Positions 25,665-35,246 of a stretch of DNA of 52,310 bases are shown here, in pieces. The position numbers and the translations under genes were made by a program. The DNA is from an uncultured Collinsella sp. (lineage in GTDB: Bacteria; Actinomycetota; Coriobacteriia; Coriobacteriales; Coriobacteriaceae). Positions within the stretch are counted from its first letter, which is position 1; every line of letters starts with the position of its first letter. The notes under the pieces are model-generated. The model was not told the DNA's origin. It was given only the letters and a program-made list of their open reading frames with translations, and did not search any database. Where the stretch lies: contig CAUCQW010000016.1 in the NCBI GenBank assembly GCA_958445065.1, positions 1 to 52,310 of the forward strand, in the 5' to 3' direction.

Positions 25665-27326
25665 CTACTCGATCGAGAAGATCACGGGATAGAGCGGCTG
25701 CTCGCCACGATGGGCGTCGATCTCCAGGTCGGGCTGAGCCTCCTCGATAGCGTCGACGATCTCCTGGAAGGCCTCATCGGACAGCTCCTCGCCGGCCAGA
25801 ATCGTCAGCGCGTCACCCTCCTCTTCCTCCTGCATGCGGTTGATGCAGTCGAGCGTGACCTGCTTCACGTCGGAGCCGACCACGTCGATGGAGCCGGCAA
25901 TGATGCCCATGACGTCGCCGGAGTGAATCGGCGAGCCGTCCGAGGCGCTGGAATCGCGCACGGCGCGGGTGACCTCGCCATCGCGGACCTCGCTGATGGC
26001 GTCGACCATGGCGGCGACGGCGTCCTCAAGCTCGGAATCGGGCAGGACCGCGAACAGCGCGGAGAACGCCTGCGGGACGGTCTTGGTGGGAACGACGGCG
26101 ACCTTCTTGTCGGTGCAGGCAGAAGCGGCGGCCTCGGCAGCCATGCGGATGTTGCCGTTATTGGGCAGGATGATGACCGAGGTCGCGTTGACCTGGTCCA
26201 CCGCGCCCAGCAGGTCGGCGGTCGAGGGGTTCATGGTCTGGCCACCCGAGACGATCACGTCAACGCCGAGGGACTTGAGGATGTCGGCCTCGCCCGAACC
26301 AGCAGCAACGGCGACAAAGCCCAACGCCTTAGCGGGCTCGGCAGCCTTCTCCTGGTCCTCATGAATCTTGGCGGTACGGTCGTGGGCCTCCATCTCCATG
26401 TTGTGGATAAAGACCTCGTAGATCTGACCAAGCTGCAGCATGTGCTCGAGCACCAGGTTGGGGGTGTTGGAGTGCACGTGAATCTTGTAGTCGGGGTAGG
26501 CACCCACGAGCAGCTCGCAGTCGCCCATGGAACCCAGGAACTTAAGGCACTCATCCTCATCAAAGGGAGCGTCGGCCTTAAAGAGGAACTCGTTGCAGTA
26601 GCGGAACTCCGAGCCCTCCCAGTCGTCGTTAGCCTCAATCTCAACGCGACCAAGGGCCGCGTCACGGGCAGAGCCAGCGGAATCAAACGTGGCGGAGAAA
26701 TCCTCGACAACGGTGCTGCGGCCAAGCGCGGCGGCAACAAAGTTCTCCAGGAAGATGGCAAAGCCAAAGGCGCCGGAGTCGACCACGCCGTTCTCCTTCA
26801 GAACGGGCAGCAGGTCGGGCGTGCGGGCGACGGACTGGTAGGCCTCGACGACGATGGCATCGAGCGCGTCCTCGGCCGAGAACTTCTTCTTTTCGCACTC
26901 GTCGGCCTTGGTCGAGACATCGCGCAGCACCGTGAGGATCGTGCCCTCGATGGGCTTGCGGACGGCCTGGAAGGCGACCCTGACGGCGCGACGGAAGGCG
27001 AAGGCGATGTTGGCGGACGTGATAGGCTCATCGGCAGAAACGAGACCCTCGGCCACGCCACGCAGGATCTGCGAGGTGATGACGCCGGAGTTGCCGCGGG
27101 CACCCATCAGGGAGCCGTGGGTGATGGCGCCGGCAATGGCCTCCATATCGGCATCGGCGGGAAGGGCGGAAAGCTCCTTGGTCACCGAGGCGAGCGTGAG
27201 CGACATGTTGGTGCCGGTGTCGCCGTCGGGTACGGGGAAGACGTTGAGCTTGTTGATCTCCTCGGCCTTGTCGGAAACGGCAGCCGCAGCGATCGGAAAA
27301 CAGGTGCGAATGGTCTTTGCAATCAT
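25665..27326 (-). CDS. fakA: DAK2/DhaL-domain protein, FakA-like fatty acid kinase
   Basis: A 553-aa protein of the YloV/FakA family, which with a FakB lipid-binding partner phosphorylates exogenous fatty acids. The DhaL ATP/Mg site is NVFPVPDGDTGTNM (28-41, Asp34 and Asp36), followed by GARGNSGVITSQILRG. The rest is the family's middle and C-terminal DegV-like regions (SGGQTMNPSTADLL, ILPNNGNIRMAA). No FakB gene is in the window. It sits between asp23/yloU and recG, as in many Gram-positives. The start at 27326 has GGAG about twelve bases upstream, rather distant. Confidence 0.9.
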   Translation of the reverse strand: MIAKTIRTCFPIAAAAVSDKAEEINKLNVFPVPDGDTGTNMSLTLASVTKELSALPADADMEAIAGAITHGSLMGARGNSGVITSQILRGVAEGLVSADEPITSANIAFAFRRAVRVAFQAVRKPIEGTILTVLRDVSTKADECEKKKFSAEDALDAIVVEAYQSVARTPDLLPVLKENGVVDSGAFGFAIFLENFVAAALGRSTVVEDFSATFDSAGSARDAALGRVEIEANDDWEGSEFRYCNEFLFKADAPFDEDECLKFLGSMGDCELLVGAYPDYKIHVHSNTPNLVLEHMLQLGQIYEVFIHNMEMEAHDRTAKIHEDQEKAAEPAKALGFVAVAAGSGEADILKSLGVDVIVSGGQTMNPSTADLLGAVDQVNATSVIILPNNGNIRMAAEAAASACTDKKVAVVPTKTVPQAFSALFAVLPDSELEDAVAAMVDAISEVRDGEVTRAVRDSSASDGSPIHSGDVMGIIAGSIDVVGSDVKQVTLDCINRMQEEEEGDALTILAGEELSDEAFQEIVDAIEEAQPDLEIDAHRGEQPLYPVIFSIE

Positions 27327-27353
27327 GGGTATTTGAATCTCCGTTTTCGGATG

Positions 27354-27710
27354 CTAGTTCAGACGGCTCTTGAGCGCGTCGATGTGGATGCCGATCTTAA
27401 GGCTGGCGGGATCGATCTGGGCGATCTCCTGCAGGGTGAAGGCAACGGAGCTCGAAAGATTGTGGCAGACGGACTTCATGTTGACGCCGTTCTCGAGCAC
27501 GACGTGAAGATCGACCGTAAGGCCGTTCTCGTCGGCGGAGACAAGCACGCCCTTGCGGAGGCGCTGGCCGGCAAGCAGGCGCACGCTCTCGGCGCCCTGG
27601 AGCTGCTCGGCCATACCGACGACGCCATAGCACGTCATTGCGGCATAACCGGCAATATCGGCAATAACGTCGTTCGAGACGCTCAGGCTGCCGTTAATGG
27701 TCTCAGACAC
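27354..27710 (-). CDS. Asp23/Gls24 (YloU-like) family protein
   Basis: A 118-aa Asp23-family protein. Family members are small proteins linked to envelope stress in firmicutes and are often next to fakA. The core GYAAMTCYGVVGMAEQ and the repeated hydrophobic pattern through DVHVVLENGVNMK-type strands fit. I choose the GTG at 27710, since AAGGAG lies six bases upstream; the ATG at 27743 has no ribosome site. A possible -10 box (TAGAAT, 27767-27772 on the minus strand) is upstream. First gene of the five-gene operon ending in coaD. Confidence 0.87.
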   Translation of the reverse strand: MSETINGSLSVSNDVIADIAGYAAMTCYGVVGMAEQLQGAESVRLLAGQRLRKGVLVSADENGLTVDLHVVLENGVNMKSVCHNLSSSVAFTLQEIAQIDPASLKIGIHIDALKSRLN

Positions 27711-27864
27711 AAGAATCTCCTTATCTGGTGCTCGCGGCACCATCTCGTGGGAGCAATCATTGCATTATTCTACAACGAGCGCGCCATGTTGAGGTGGTGG
27801 GTCGCGGGAATACATCCTCGACACGAAATGTTGATACGGTAACGTTCGCGCCAGGCGATCGCGG

Positions 27865-27898
27865 CATGAAAAAACCCGCCGCATAAGCGACGGGTTTT
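27865..27898 (-). terminator. Terminator of the tRNA-Asn transcript
   Basis: Stem 27887-27898 with 27871-27882 (one mismatch, ATAA-type loop), then a run of six T's on the minus strand. It lies seven bases past the CCA end of the second tRNA. Confidence 0.85.
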
Positions 27899-27904
27899 AC
27901 AACC

Positions 27905-27979
27905 TGGCTCCCCGGGTAGGACTCGAACCTACAACAGCGCGGTTAACAGCCGCGTGCTCTACCATTGAGCTACCGAGGA
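27905..27979 (-). tRNA. tRNA-Asn (GTT), second in transcript
   Basis: A 75-nt cloverleaf including the encoded CCA. Acceptor stem TCCTCGG pairs with CCGGGGA with one G-T pair. D-loop AGCTCAATGGTAGAGC, anticodon loop CTGTTAA with anticodon GTT, T-loop GGTTCGAGTCC. Identical in all 75 bases to the copy at 28013-28087, 33 bp upstream. Confidence 0.96.
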
Positions 27980-28012
27980 ATTTAAAGCCCAACGGAAAGG
28001 GCTGGAAAATTC

Positions 28013-28087
28013 TGGCTCCCCGGGTAGGACTCGAACCTACAACAGCGCGGTTAACAGCCGCGTGCTCTACCATTGAGCTACCGAGGA
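28013..28087 (-). tRNA. tRNA-Asn (GTT), first in transcript
   Basis: Identical to the tRNA at 27905-27979. A near-consensus promoter lies about 30 nt upstream. The two genes should be co-transcribed and cut apart in the 33-nt spacer. Confidence 0.96.
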
Positions 28088-28117
28088 ATAGGTGCGTGCT
28101 CTCAAGCAACGAAGTTT

Positions 28118-28145
28118 ATTATACGGACGAATCAGCTTAGGGCAA
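28118..28145 (-). promoter_or_regulatory. Promoter of the tRNA-Asn pair
   Basis: On the minus strand TTGCCC (28140-28145), 16-nt spacer, perfect TATAAT (28118-28123). The predicted start near 28111 leaves a 5' leader of about 24 nt. Confidence 0.8.
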
Positions 28146-28173
28146 GAACTTTTTTAAGAAATTTTCCGACCCA

Positions 28174-28225
28174 GTCATTGGGGACGTTCTTGAACGACTA
28201 GTCATTCAAGAACGTCCCCAACGAC
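28174..28225. repeat. Near-perfect 52-bp palindrome
   Basis: TTGGGGACGTTCTTGAA (28178-28194) pairs perfectly with 28205-28221. The flanks and the centre (CGACTAGTCA) are nearly symmetrical too, so the whole 52-bp block is palindromic. It lies between the rpoD terminator and the tRNA promoter. No T-run follows on either strand. It contains GGGGAC, as does the hairpin at 7827. Confidence 0.7.
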
Positions 28226-28228
28226 TAC

Positions 28229-28266
28229 ATGAAAGCGCCCCCAAGCAGATGTGCTTGAGGGCGCTT
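28229..28266 (-). terminator. Terminator after rpoD
   Basis: Stem 28252-28266 with 28233-28247 (one mismatch, 4-nt loop), followed on the minus strand by TTTCATG. It lies ten bases past the rpoD stop. The T-run is short, but the stem is very stable. Confidence 0.65.
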
Positions 28267-28275
28267 CTTGCTTGA

Positions 28276-29625
<1,350 letters not shown>

Positions 29626-29735
29626 AGATTCTCCCTTCATAGTCCACAGGACTCAATACTTTAGCACACACAGTGACGTCTATACCCAAAAAGAGGACTG
29701 GATATAGGCGAGAATACGCTGGTTGACCACAACAT

Positions 29736-31844
29736 CTAGGCTTGTTCGGTGCCTGCGGCCTCCAGGCCGATCAAACGAAACGGGTCTGCCACGCCGCCGA
29801 TCGACTTTTGCAGTTCGCGCTGACGCTGCGAATCCTGCGTGGCCTGCACGGTCAGCGCGCGACGGGCCTCATCATCGAGCGAACGGTCCTGGCGCAGCTT
29901 GGCCTGTGCGGCACGCATGCGACGCTTGATGGTGTAGAGCTCGAGCGTATCGAGCATAAACACGATGTTCGTCTCGGTGGGGTGCTTGCTCGTCGCCGAG
30001 ATGCGCCCGGCACTCACAAGCGTTGCCGCATCGGGACACACTGAGCGCGCCGCATCCATGCAGGCTGCAGGATCGGTTCCCGGCGGCGTTGCCAGAACGG
30101 CCCATGCGATGGACTCGTGACGTGGGTCAACCCACTCGATGGAGCAGATGCGGTCGGCATACATGCGGAACAGGTCGGGGTAGCTCGTGAGCATCGTCAA
30201 CAGTTCGCGCTCCCCTGCCAAGGACTTGCGTTCAAGATCGGTAAGAACCATCGGCGCCGCCGCAGCCGGTGCGCCCGAACCGTCAGCCGCAGGCACAGCG
30301 CCCATACCATCAGGCACATCGATCGGCGGAAGATCTTCGACGACCTCCACGGGCGCGGCACCGTAGGCATCAAGCGGGACGTAGTCGTACGGCTCTTCTT
30401 CGACCGGCGCGGACACCGGCGGCTTCGCGCCCGATGCCCAAGCACCGCGACCGGCATCGCGAGAACCCGACGTCCGACCGCCCGCGCTACCGGACCGCTC
30501 AGCCTGTGCCCGCTGGCGCTCATAGTTCTGCTCACGACGTCGTTCCACATCCTCGCGCTTGGCGACATCGCGAAACACACGGCCCGAGCTCGCGCGCACG
30601 GTCTCCAGATCCAAACCCAACAGGTCGGCAATCTGGATAAAGTACGTGTCGATCATATAGCTGTCGCGCAACGGATAGATAAGCGTCAGCGCATCCTCCA
30701 GCGCCTTGGCGCGACCGCCCGGCGTGGTGATGTCACTCGACTCCTGCAGCGAACGGTACACAAAGTCCATGAGAGGCTCGGCGGCGTCAATGCGTTTCTG
30801 CAGCTCCTCTCCGCCGTGCGCCGTGATGAACTCCATGGGATCGTTACCGTCGGGCAGCACCACACAGCGCAGGTCCATCGAATCCTGCTCAATAAACTGA
30901 ATCGCACGGCGAGCGGCCTTTTGGCCGGCGGCGTCACCATCGAACATGTACACGATGCGCTTGGCAAAGCGGATGAGCGTCTTGACATGATGCTCCGTGA
31001 GCGCGGTGCCCAGCGTGGCGACAACGTTTTTAATCCCCGCCTCCCAGCAGGCGATGCAATCGGTATAGCCCTCCACCACGACGGCGGTATCCTGCGCGAC
31101 GATAAACTCCTTGGCCCAATTAAAACCGTAGAGGTTTCGCTTTTTATGGAACACGCTCGTCTCGGCGGTGTTGAGATACTTAGGCTGACCGTCGCCCATA
31201 ATGCGACCGCCAAAGGCAATGTTGTGACCCTGCTCGTCAAAGATGGGGAACATCACGCGGTCGTAAAAGCGGTCGGCAAGCTGCCCGCGCCCGCGGCTCA
31301 CGGCAACGTTGGCGTCGATCATCTCCTGCGGGGTAAAACCCGCCTGGGACAGGTGCGACACCAGCGCGTTACGGCCCGGTGCAAAGCCCAGGCAGTAGCG
31401 GCGGCAGACGTCGCCGCCCATGCCGCGGCTGGCAAAGTACTCGCGCGGACGGCCGTCCTTACCGCGCATGAGCATGGTGTGGTAGAACTGGGCGGTCTCG
31501 GCGCACAGATCGTAGATGCGGGCACGCTTGGTGCCGCGCTCGCGGCGATCTCCGGTGTCATGCAGCTCAATACCCGCGCGATCGGCCAAATAACGGATTG
31601 ACTCGGGAAAGCTCAAGTTCTCGCGCTTCATGATATACGTGAAAACGTCGCCACCCTCGCCGCAGCCAAAGCAATGCCACACCTGCGTGGCGGGGATAAT
31701 GTGGAAGGACGGCGTCTTTTCGCCATGGAAGGGGCAGCATCCCCAAAACTCATGGCCGCGGGGCTTGAGCTCGACCGTTTCCTGCACGATGGCAACCAGG
31801 TCAGACGCAGCGCGTACCTGGTCTTTTTCCTCATCGCTAATCAC
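29736..31844 (-). CDS. dnaG: DNA primase
   Basis: Makes RNA primers for replication, 702 aa. The zinc-binding domain has Cys37, His40, Cys58 and Cys61 (CPFH and CFGC). The TOPRIM core has VVVEGYTDCIACWEAG and YMFDGDAAGQKAA. A low-complexity Ala/Pro/Arg-rich linker (about 440-560) separates it from the C-terminal helicase-binding domain. The start is a GTG at 31844, overlapping the ribF end by eight bases, with a GGGGGTGAG ribosome site. Confidence 0.96.
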   Translation of the reverse strand: MISDEEKDQVRAASDLVAIVQETVELKPRGHEFWGCCPFHGEKTPSFHIIPATQVWHCFGCGEGGDVFTYIMKRENLSFPESIRYLADRAGIELHDTGDRRERGTKRARIYDLCAETAQFYHTMLMRGKDGRPREYFASRGMGGDVCRRYCLGFAPGRNALVSHLSQAGFTPQEMIDANVAVSRGRGQLADRFYDRVMFPIFDEQGHNIAFGGRIMGDGQPKYLNTAETSVFHKKRNLYGFNWAKEFIVAQDTAVVVEGYTDCIACWEAGIKNVVATLGTALTEHHVKTLIRFAKRIVYMFDGDAAGQKAARRAIQFIEQDSMDLRCVVLPDGNDPMEFITAHGGEELQKRIDAAEPLMDFVYRSLQESSDITTPGGRAKALEDALTLIYPLRDSYMIDTYFIQIADLLGLDLETVRASSGRVFRDVAKREDVERRREQNYERQRAQAERSGSAGGRTSGSRDAGRGAWASGAKPPVSAPVEEEPYDYVPLDAYGAAPVEVVEDLPPIDVPDGMGAVPAADGSGAPAAAAPMVLTDLERKSLAGERELLTMLTSYPDLFRMYADRICSIEWVDPRHESIAWAVLATPPGTDPAACMDAARSVCPDAATLVSAGRISATSKHPTETNIVFMLDTLELYTIKRRMRAAQAKLRQDRSLDDEARRALTVQATQDSQRQRELQKSIGGVADPFRLIGLEAAGTEQA

Positions 31845-32844
31845 GGATGCTCACCCCCTGCTTGCCCAAGTTGTGACGAATATCTTCGATATTACCCTCG
31901 ACGGTCGCAATCAACTCATCCAGCGAATCGAACACACGCGACGGACGCAGCCAACGCGTAAACGCTAGCGAAACAGAAGAGCCGTACAGGTCGCCCGTAT
32001 AACCAATTAAATTAGCCTCGAGATGCGCCGAAGCGACATCGTCGGCATACGTCGGCGGCAGTCCGACGTTCACGGCAGCGGGCCACGCGGTGTCATCGAC
32101 CAGCACCAGACCCTCATACACGCCATCGGCAGGCACCTGAATACCGTCGGGAACCTGCAGGTTTGCCGTGGGAAAGCCCATGCCAGAACCCTCGTGACGG
32201 CCGCGAATAACACCGCCACGCACCATATACGGACGGCCGAGTAACTCAGCAGCAAGCTCCACATGGCCCTGTCCCAGCTCATGACGAATGCGGGTGGCGC
32301 AAATGGCCTCACCGCCCTCGCAAAGCAAGTCGTGCCCGTATACGTCAACGCCGCGCTCGGCACCCCAGGCGCGCATCTCGTCAACACCAGAAGCACCGCC
32401 ACGACCCAGCCTAAAGTCGCTGCCAACGCGAATCGATCGAATGTCGACCAGACGCGACACCAGCGAGAGAAAAGCAACATGGTCAAGCGCCGCAACCTCA
32501 GGCGTAAAGGGAACGGCCACCACCGCATCGACCCCAGTTTGAGCCAGGGCATGCAGACGGTCGGCCGTCGTCATCAATTTTTGAGCGGGCGAAGGGCTCA
32601 CCACGACGTCCGGGTCGGGATCGAAGGTAACTACGACCGCCTTGCAGCCATGGGCACGGGCATCACGGACAAGCGCCGCAATGAGCTCCCGGTGTCCACG
32701 GTGAACGCCGTCGAACACGCCGATGGCAATCGATGCGGCACCCAGGTGCTCACACTTATCAAACACATCGGCAGTAACGATGCGAGCCTCGTCCGACTCG
32801 CCCGCGAAAAAGATACGCGCGAGCTCGCGAACGGACAACATCAT
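31837..32844 (-). CDS. ribF: Bifunctional riboflavin kinase / FAD synthetase
   Basis: Converts riboflavin to FMN and then FAD, 335 aa. The N-terminal adenylyltransferase motif is GVFDGVHRGH (42-51), with VGSDFRLGRGGASG following. The C-terminal kinase domain begins LGRPYMVRGGVIRGRHEG and continues GMGFPTANLQVPD. The ATG overlaps the truB stop (ATGA). An N-terminal extension of about 35 residues before the motif is a little long. Confidence 0.94.
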   Translation of the reverse strand: MMLSVRELARIFFAGESDEARIVTADVFDKCEHLGAASIAIGVFDGVHRGHRELIAALVRDARAHGCKAVVVTFDPDPDVVVSPSPAQKLMTTADRLHALAQTGVDAVVAVPFTPEVAALDHVAFLSLVSRLVDIRSIRVGSDFRLGRGGASGVDEMRAWGAERGVDVYGHDLLCEGGEAICATRIRHELGQGHVELAAELLGRPYMVRGGVIRGRHEGSGMGFPTANLQVPDGIQVPADGVYEGLVLVDDTAWPAAVNVGLPPTYADDVASAHLEANLIGYTGDLYGSSVSLAFTRWLRPSRVFDSLDELIATVEGNIEDIRHNLGKQGVSIRD

Positions 32845-33773
32845 CGAACACCGCCGATTGCCTGCGGAAACACGTGCTCCATGACAAAGCGGCCACCCTC
32901 AATGCGGGCGAGCGCCTTGAGTCCCCCATCGAGCACCAACGCAAACGGCGCCTTCGAGGCATCGAAATCGGCAAGCGCACGCTCAACGGGAATGCGTCGG
33001 CCGCAGAGAAGGTCGTCGGCAAGATTGCCCGGCAAGTCAACACGTGTGGCGCCCAGGGCCGCAATGGGATCCAGGGCAAAGCCAGCCGCGGACTCGGGAG
33101 AAAGCTCCTCGACCGCATGACAAGCGCCAATGGAAACAACACCGGAGGCCGTGCGGCGCAGCGCGGAAATGTGCGCGGCGCTCTCGCAGGCGCGGCCCAG
33201 GTCGCGAGCGAGCGCTCGGATATAGGTTCCCTTGCTCACCGAGAACGCCACGGTCCACACGCACGTATCACCTTCGCCGCCCACGGCGATCAGGTCGGCG
33301 GCATAGACCTCGACGGGACGCGGAGGTAGGTCCACCGCATTGCCCTCGCGAGCAGACTTGTAGGCACGAACGCCATTGACCGAGATAGCCGAAAACGCCG
33401 GCGGCACCTGCATCTGCGGACCCAGCATGGAGGCCAATTGCTCACGCGCATAGGCAGGATCGCGGAGCTCGTTGGCAACAGCCACCGTGCGGACCGCCTC
33501 GCCCTCCGCATCATCGGTATTCGTCTCGGCGCCAAACGAAATATCGGCGACGTAGCTTTTGGTATCGAGCGTGAGCATGCCCAGCAGACGGGTGGCCTGG
33601 CCCACACCCACCACCATGACGCCAGATGCCATGGGGTCGAGCGTGCCGGCATGGCCGACGCGCCGCTCATGGAGGGCGCGTCGGCATTGCGAGACCACAT
33701 CGTGGGACGTACAGCCCACCGGCTTATCGACGGCGAGCAGCATATTCAGTTGTGAAGGCGTACGACGAGCCAT
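32841..33773 (-). CDS. truB: tRNA pseudouridine55 synthase TruB
   Basis: Isomerises U55 of tRNA to pseudouridine, 310 aa. The catalytic aspartate is Asp46 in GHAGTLDPMASG. Other family segments are NMLLAVDKPVGCTSHD and SKGTYIRALARDLG. GGATGG lies a few bases before the ATG. The C-terminal part resembles a degenerate PUA-like extension. Confidence 0.95.
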   Translation of the reverse strand: MARRTPSQLNMLLAVDKPVGCTSHDVVSQCRRALHERRVGHAGTLDPMASGVMVVGVGQATRLLGMLTLDTKSYVADISFGAETNTDDAEGEAVRTVAVANELRDPAYAREQLASMLGPQMQVPPAFSAISVNGVRAYKSAREGNAVDLPPRPVEVYAADLIAVGGEGDTCVWTVAFSVSKGTYIRALARDLGRACESAAHISALRRTASGVVSIGACHAVEELSPESAAGFALDPIAALGATRVDLPGNLADDLLCGRRIPVERALADFDASKAPFALVLDGGLKALARIEGGRFVMEHVFPQAIGGVR

Positions 33774-33788
33774 GTACCATCCAAAAAG

Positions 33789-34832
33789 TTAAAGCTCGAC
33801 GGTCACCGAAGCGGGATCCTCCCCTACCAGCTCGGCCAGCATGGGAAGTGCCACGGTGAGCGTCTCGAGAATCGTTCCGTTGTTGGAGAAACCGGCGGCA
33901 GCATGATGCCCGCCACCGCCAAAGTTGGCAGCAATCTCGGACACATCGAGGTCCCCCTTGGAGCGCAGGTTGCCACGCACCTTGGTATCGCCCTCAATGC
34001 CCTTTAAGAACATGCAGACCTCGACGCCCATCACTGAGCGCACCACGTCAACCAGGCCGTCGCACTCATCCGAGGTGACACCGCAAGCCTCAAGGTCACT
34101 CTGGTACGCGTAGCTATACGCGACGCGCCCGTGGGCCACTGTCTTGATGCGGCCCATAACGATGGACTTGAGGTGCAAAAACTCAACGCGCATGCTCTGA
34201 TATACCTCGAGTGCCACACGCGCCGGATCGGCACCGTGGGCAACCAGTCGCGAAGCCGCATGGAACGCAGCGGCATCGGCGTTTTGGTACTGAAAACGGC
34301 CGGTATCGGTAACCAAGCCGCACAGCAGGCAGGTCGCAACGCCATCACGGGCGACAATGCCACAGTTGTCCAAGAAGCGGTCGATGATCATAGCGCAGGC
34401 TGCAGCTTCAACACGCCTCAGGCTCAGTTCGGCAAACTCCTCGCGAGCCGGATGGTGATCGAAGCACACCACATGCTTGGAGCGACGAAGCACCTCAGCA
34501 GAGTCGTTGAGGCGCTCGACGACCGGTACGTCCACCGAGATGAACAGGTCCGGATTGCCAGTGTACGCAGATGCCGGCACCAGGCGATCGGAGCCTTCCA
34601 TAAAGCGGTAGATACGCGGAACCGGGTCATCGTCTGCCAGCAGCAGGGCAATGTCCTTGTTGGGGAAAAACTTCATGAGCGAGAGGCCCAGACCCAGCAC
34701 GGAGCCCAAGGCATCGCCATCGGGAGAAGTATGTCCCGAAATCGCAATGGAGGACGCACCCTCGATGAGCTCGAGGATGCGTCGCTGAATATCTGCAGAC
34801 TCGCACGAGGCGAGGTCGGCGGAATTAGTCAT
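33789..34832 (-). CDS. nrnA: DHH/DHHA1 phosphoesterase, NrnA-like
   Basis: A 347-aa DHH-superfamily phosphoesterase, likely an oligoribonuclease / pAp phosphatase. Motifs: SGHTSPDGDALGS (Asp38, Asp40), SVDVP, CFDHHPA and TDTGRFQYQN for metal binding, and the C-terminal DHHA1 motif NFGGGGHHAAAGF. Its place between rbfA and truB is typical of Gram-positives. The ATG overlaps rbfA by eight bases. Activity on c-di-AMP breakdown products is possible for this family and not decided here. Confidence 0.88.
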   Translation of the reverse strand: MTNSADLASCESADIQRRILELIEGASSIAISGHTSPDGDALGSVLGLGLSLMKFFPNKDIALLLADDDPVPRIYRFMEGSDRLVPASAYTGNPDLFISVDVPVVERLNDSAEVLRRSKHVVCFDHHPAREEFAELSLRRVEAAACAMIIDRFLDNCGIVARDGVATCLLCGLVTDTGRFQYQNADAAAFHAASRLVAHGADPARVALEVYQSMRVEFLHLKSIVMGRIKTVAHGRVAYSYAYQSDLEACGVTSDECDGLVDVVRSVMGVEVCMFLKGIEGDTKVRGNLRSKGDLDVSEIAANFGGGGHHAAAGFSNNGTILETLTVALPMLAELVGEDPASVTVEL

Positions 34833-35235
34833 CTAAAGCTGCCTCCTGGGCGGCATCCGCTATCGGATAGCCGTCCTCGTCCTTTTCGATCGCAAGCGTG
34901 GCGGGAACGTTTTCCAGCGCACGCGTGATGCGCTCGGCCTCATCGGTCGAGCGATCGATGCGAAAATCGAGCTCGGGCGTAACACGCCAATCGAGCGAGC
35001 GAGCCAACAGGCTGCGAATACGGCCCTTGGCGCTTGCGAGCGCCTCCATGACCTCATCGTAGCGGCTCGCATCGCACGACACGTACACACGCGCGAACGA
35101 ACGGTCCACCGCGACCTCGACCGCGGTCAAAGTAACTAGGTCGAGACGCGGATCGGAAACCTCAAAGAGCAGGATATAACCAAGCTTCTCGCGAAGCTGC
35201 TCGCCCAGACGGCGGGTTGCCTGCGTTTGCTTCAT
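34825..35235 (-). CDS. rbfA: Ribosome-binding factor A
   Basis: 30S maturation factor with a KH-like fold, 136 aa. Recognisable segments are RRLGEQLREKLGYILLFEVSDPRL at the start of the fold (partial), VDRSFARVYVSC and the late VTPELDFRIDRSTDEAERI. AGGGGG lies upstream of the ATG. It directly follows infB, as in most bacteria. Confidence 0.95.
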   Translation of the reverse strand: MKQTQATRRLGEQLREKLGYILLFEVSDPRLDLVTLTAVEVAVDRSFARVYVSCDASRYDEVMEALASAKGRIRSLLARSLDWRVTPELDFRIDRSTDEAERITRALENVPATLAIEKDEDGYPIADAAQEAALDD

Positions 35236-35246
35236 AGCGCTACCCC

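Noticed and set aside
27897..28109. A 70-aa repeated protein over the tRNA pair
   Set aside because: It is only the translation of the two identical tRNA genes, which explains its internal repeat.
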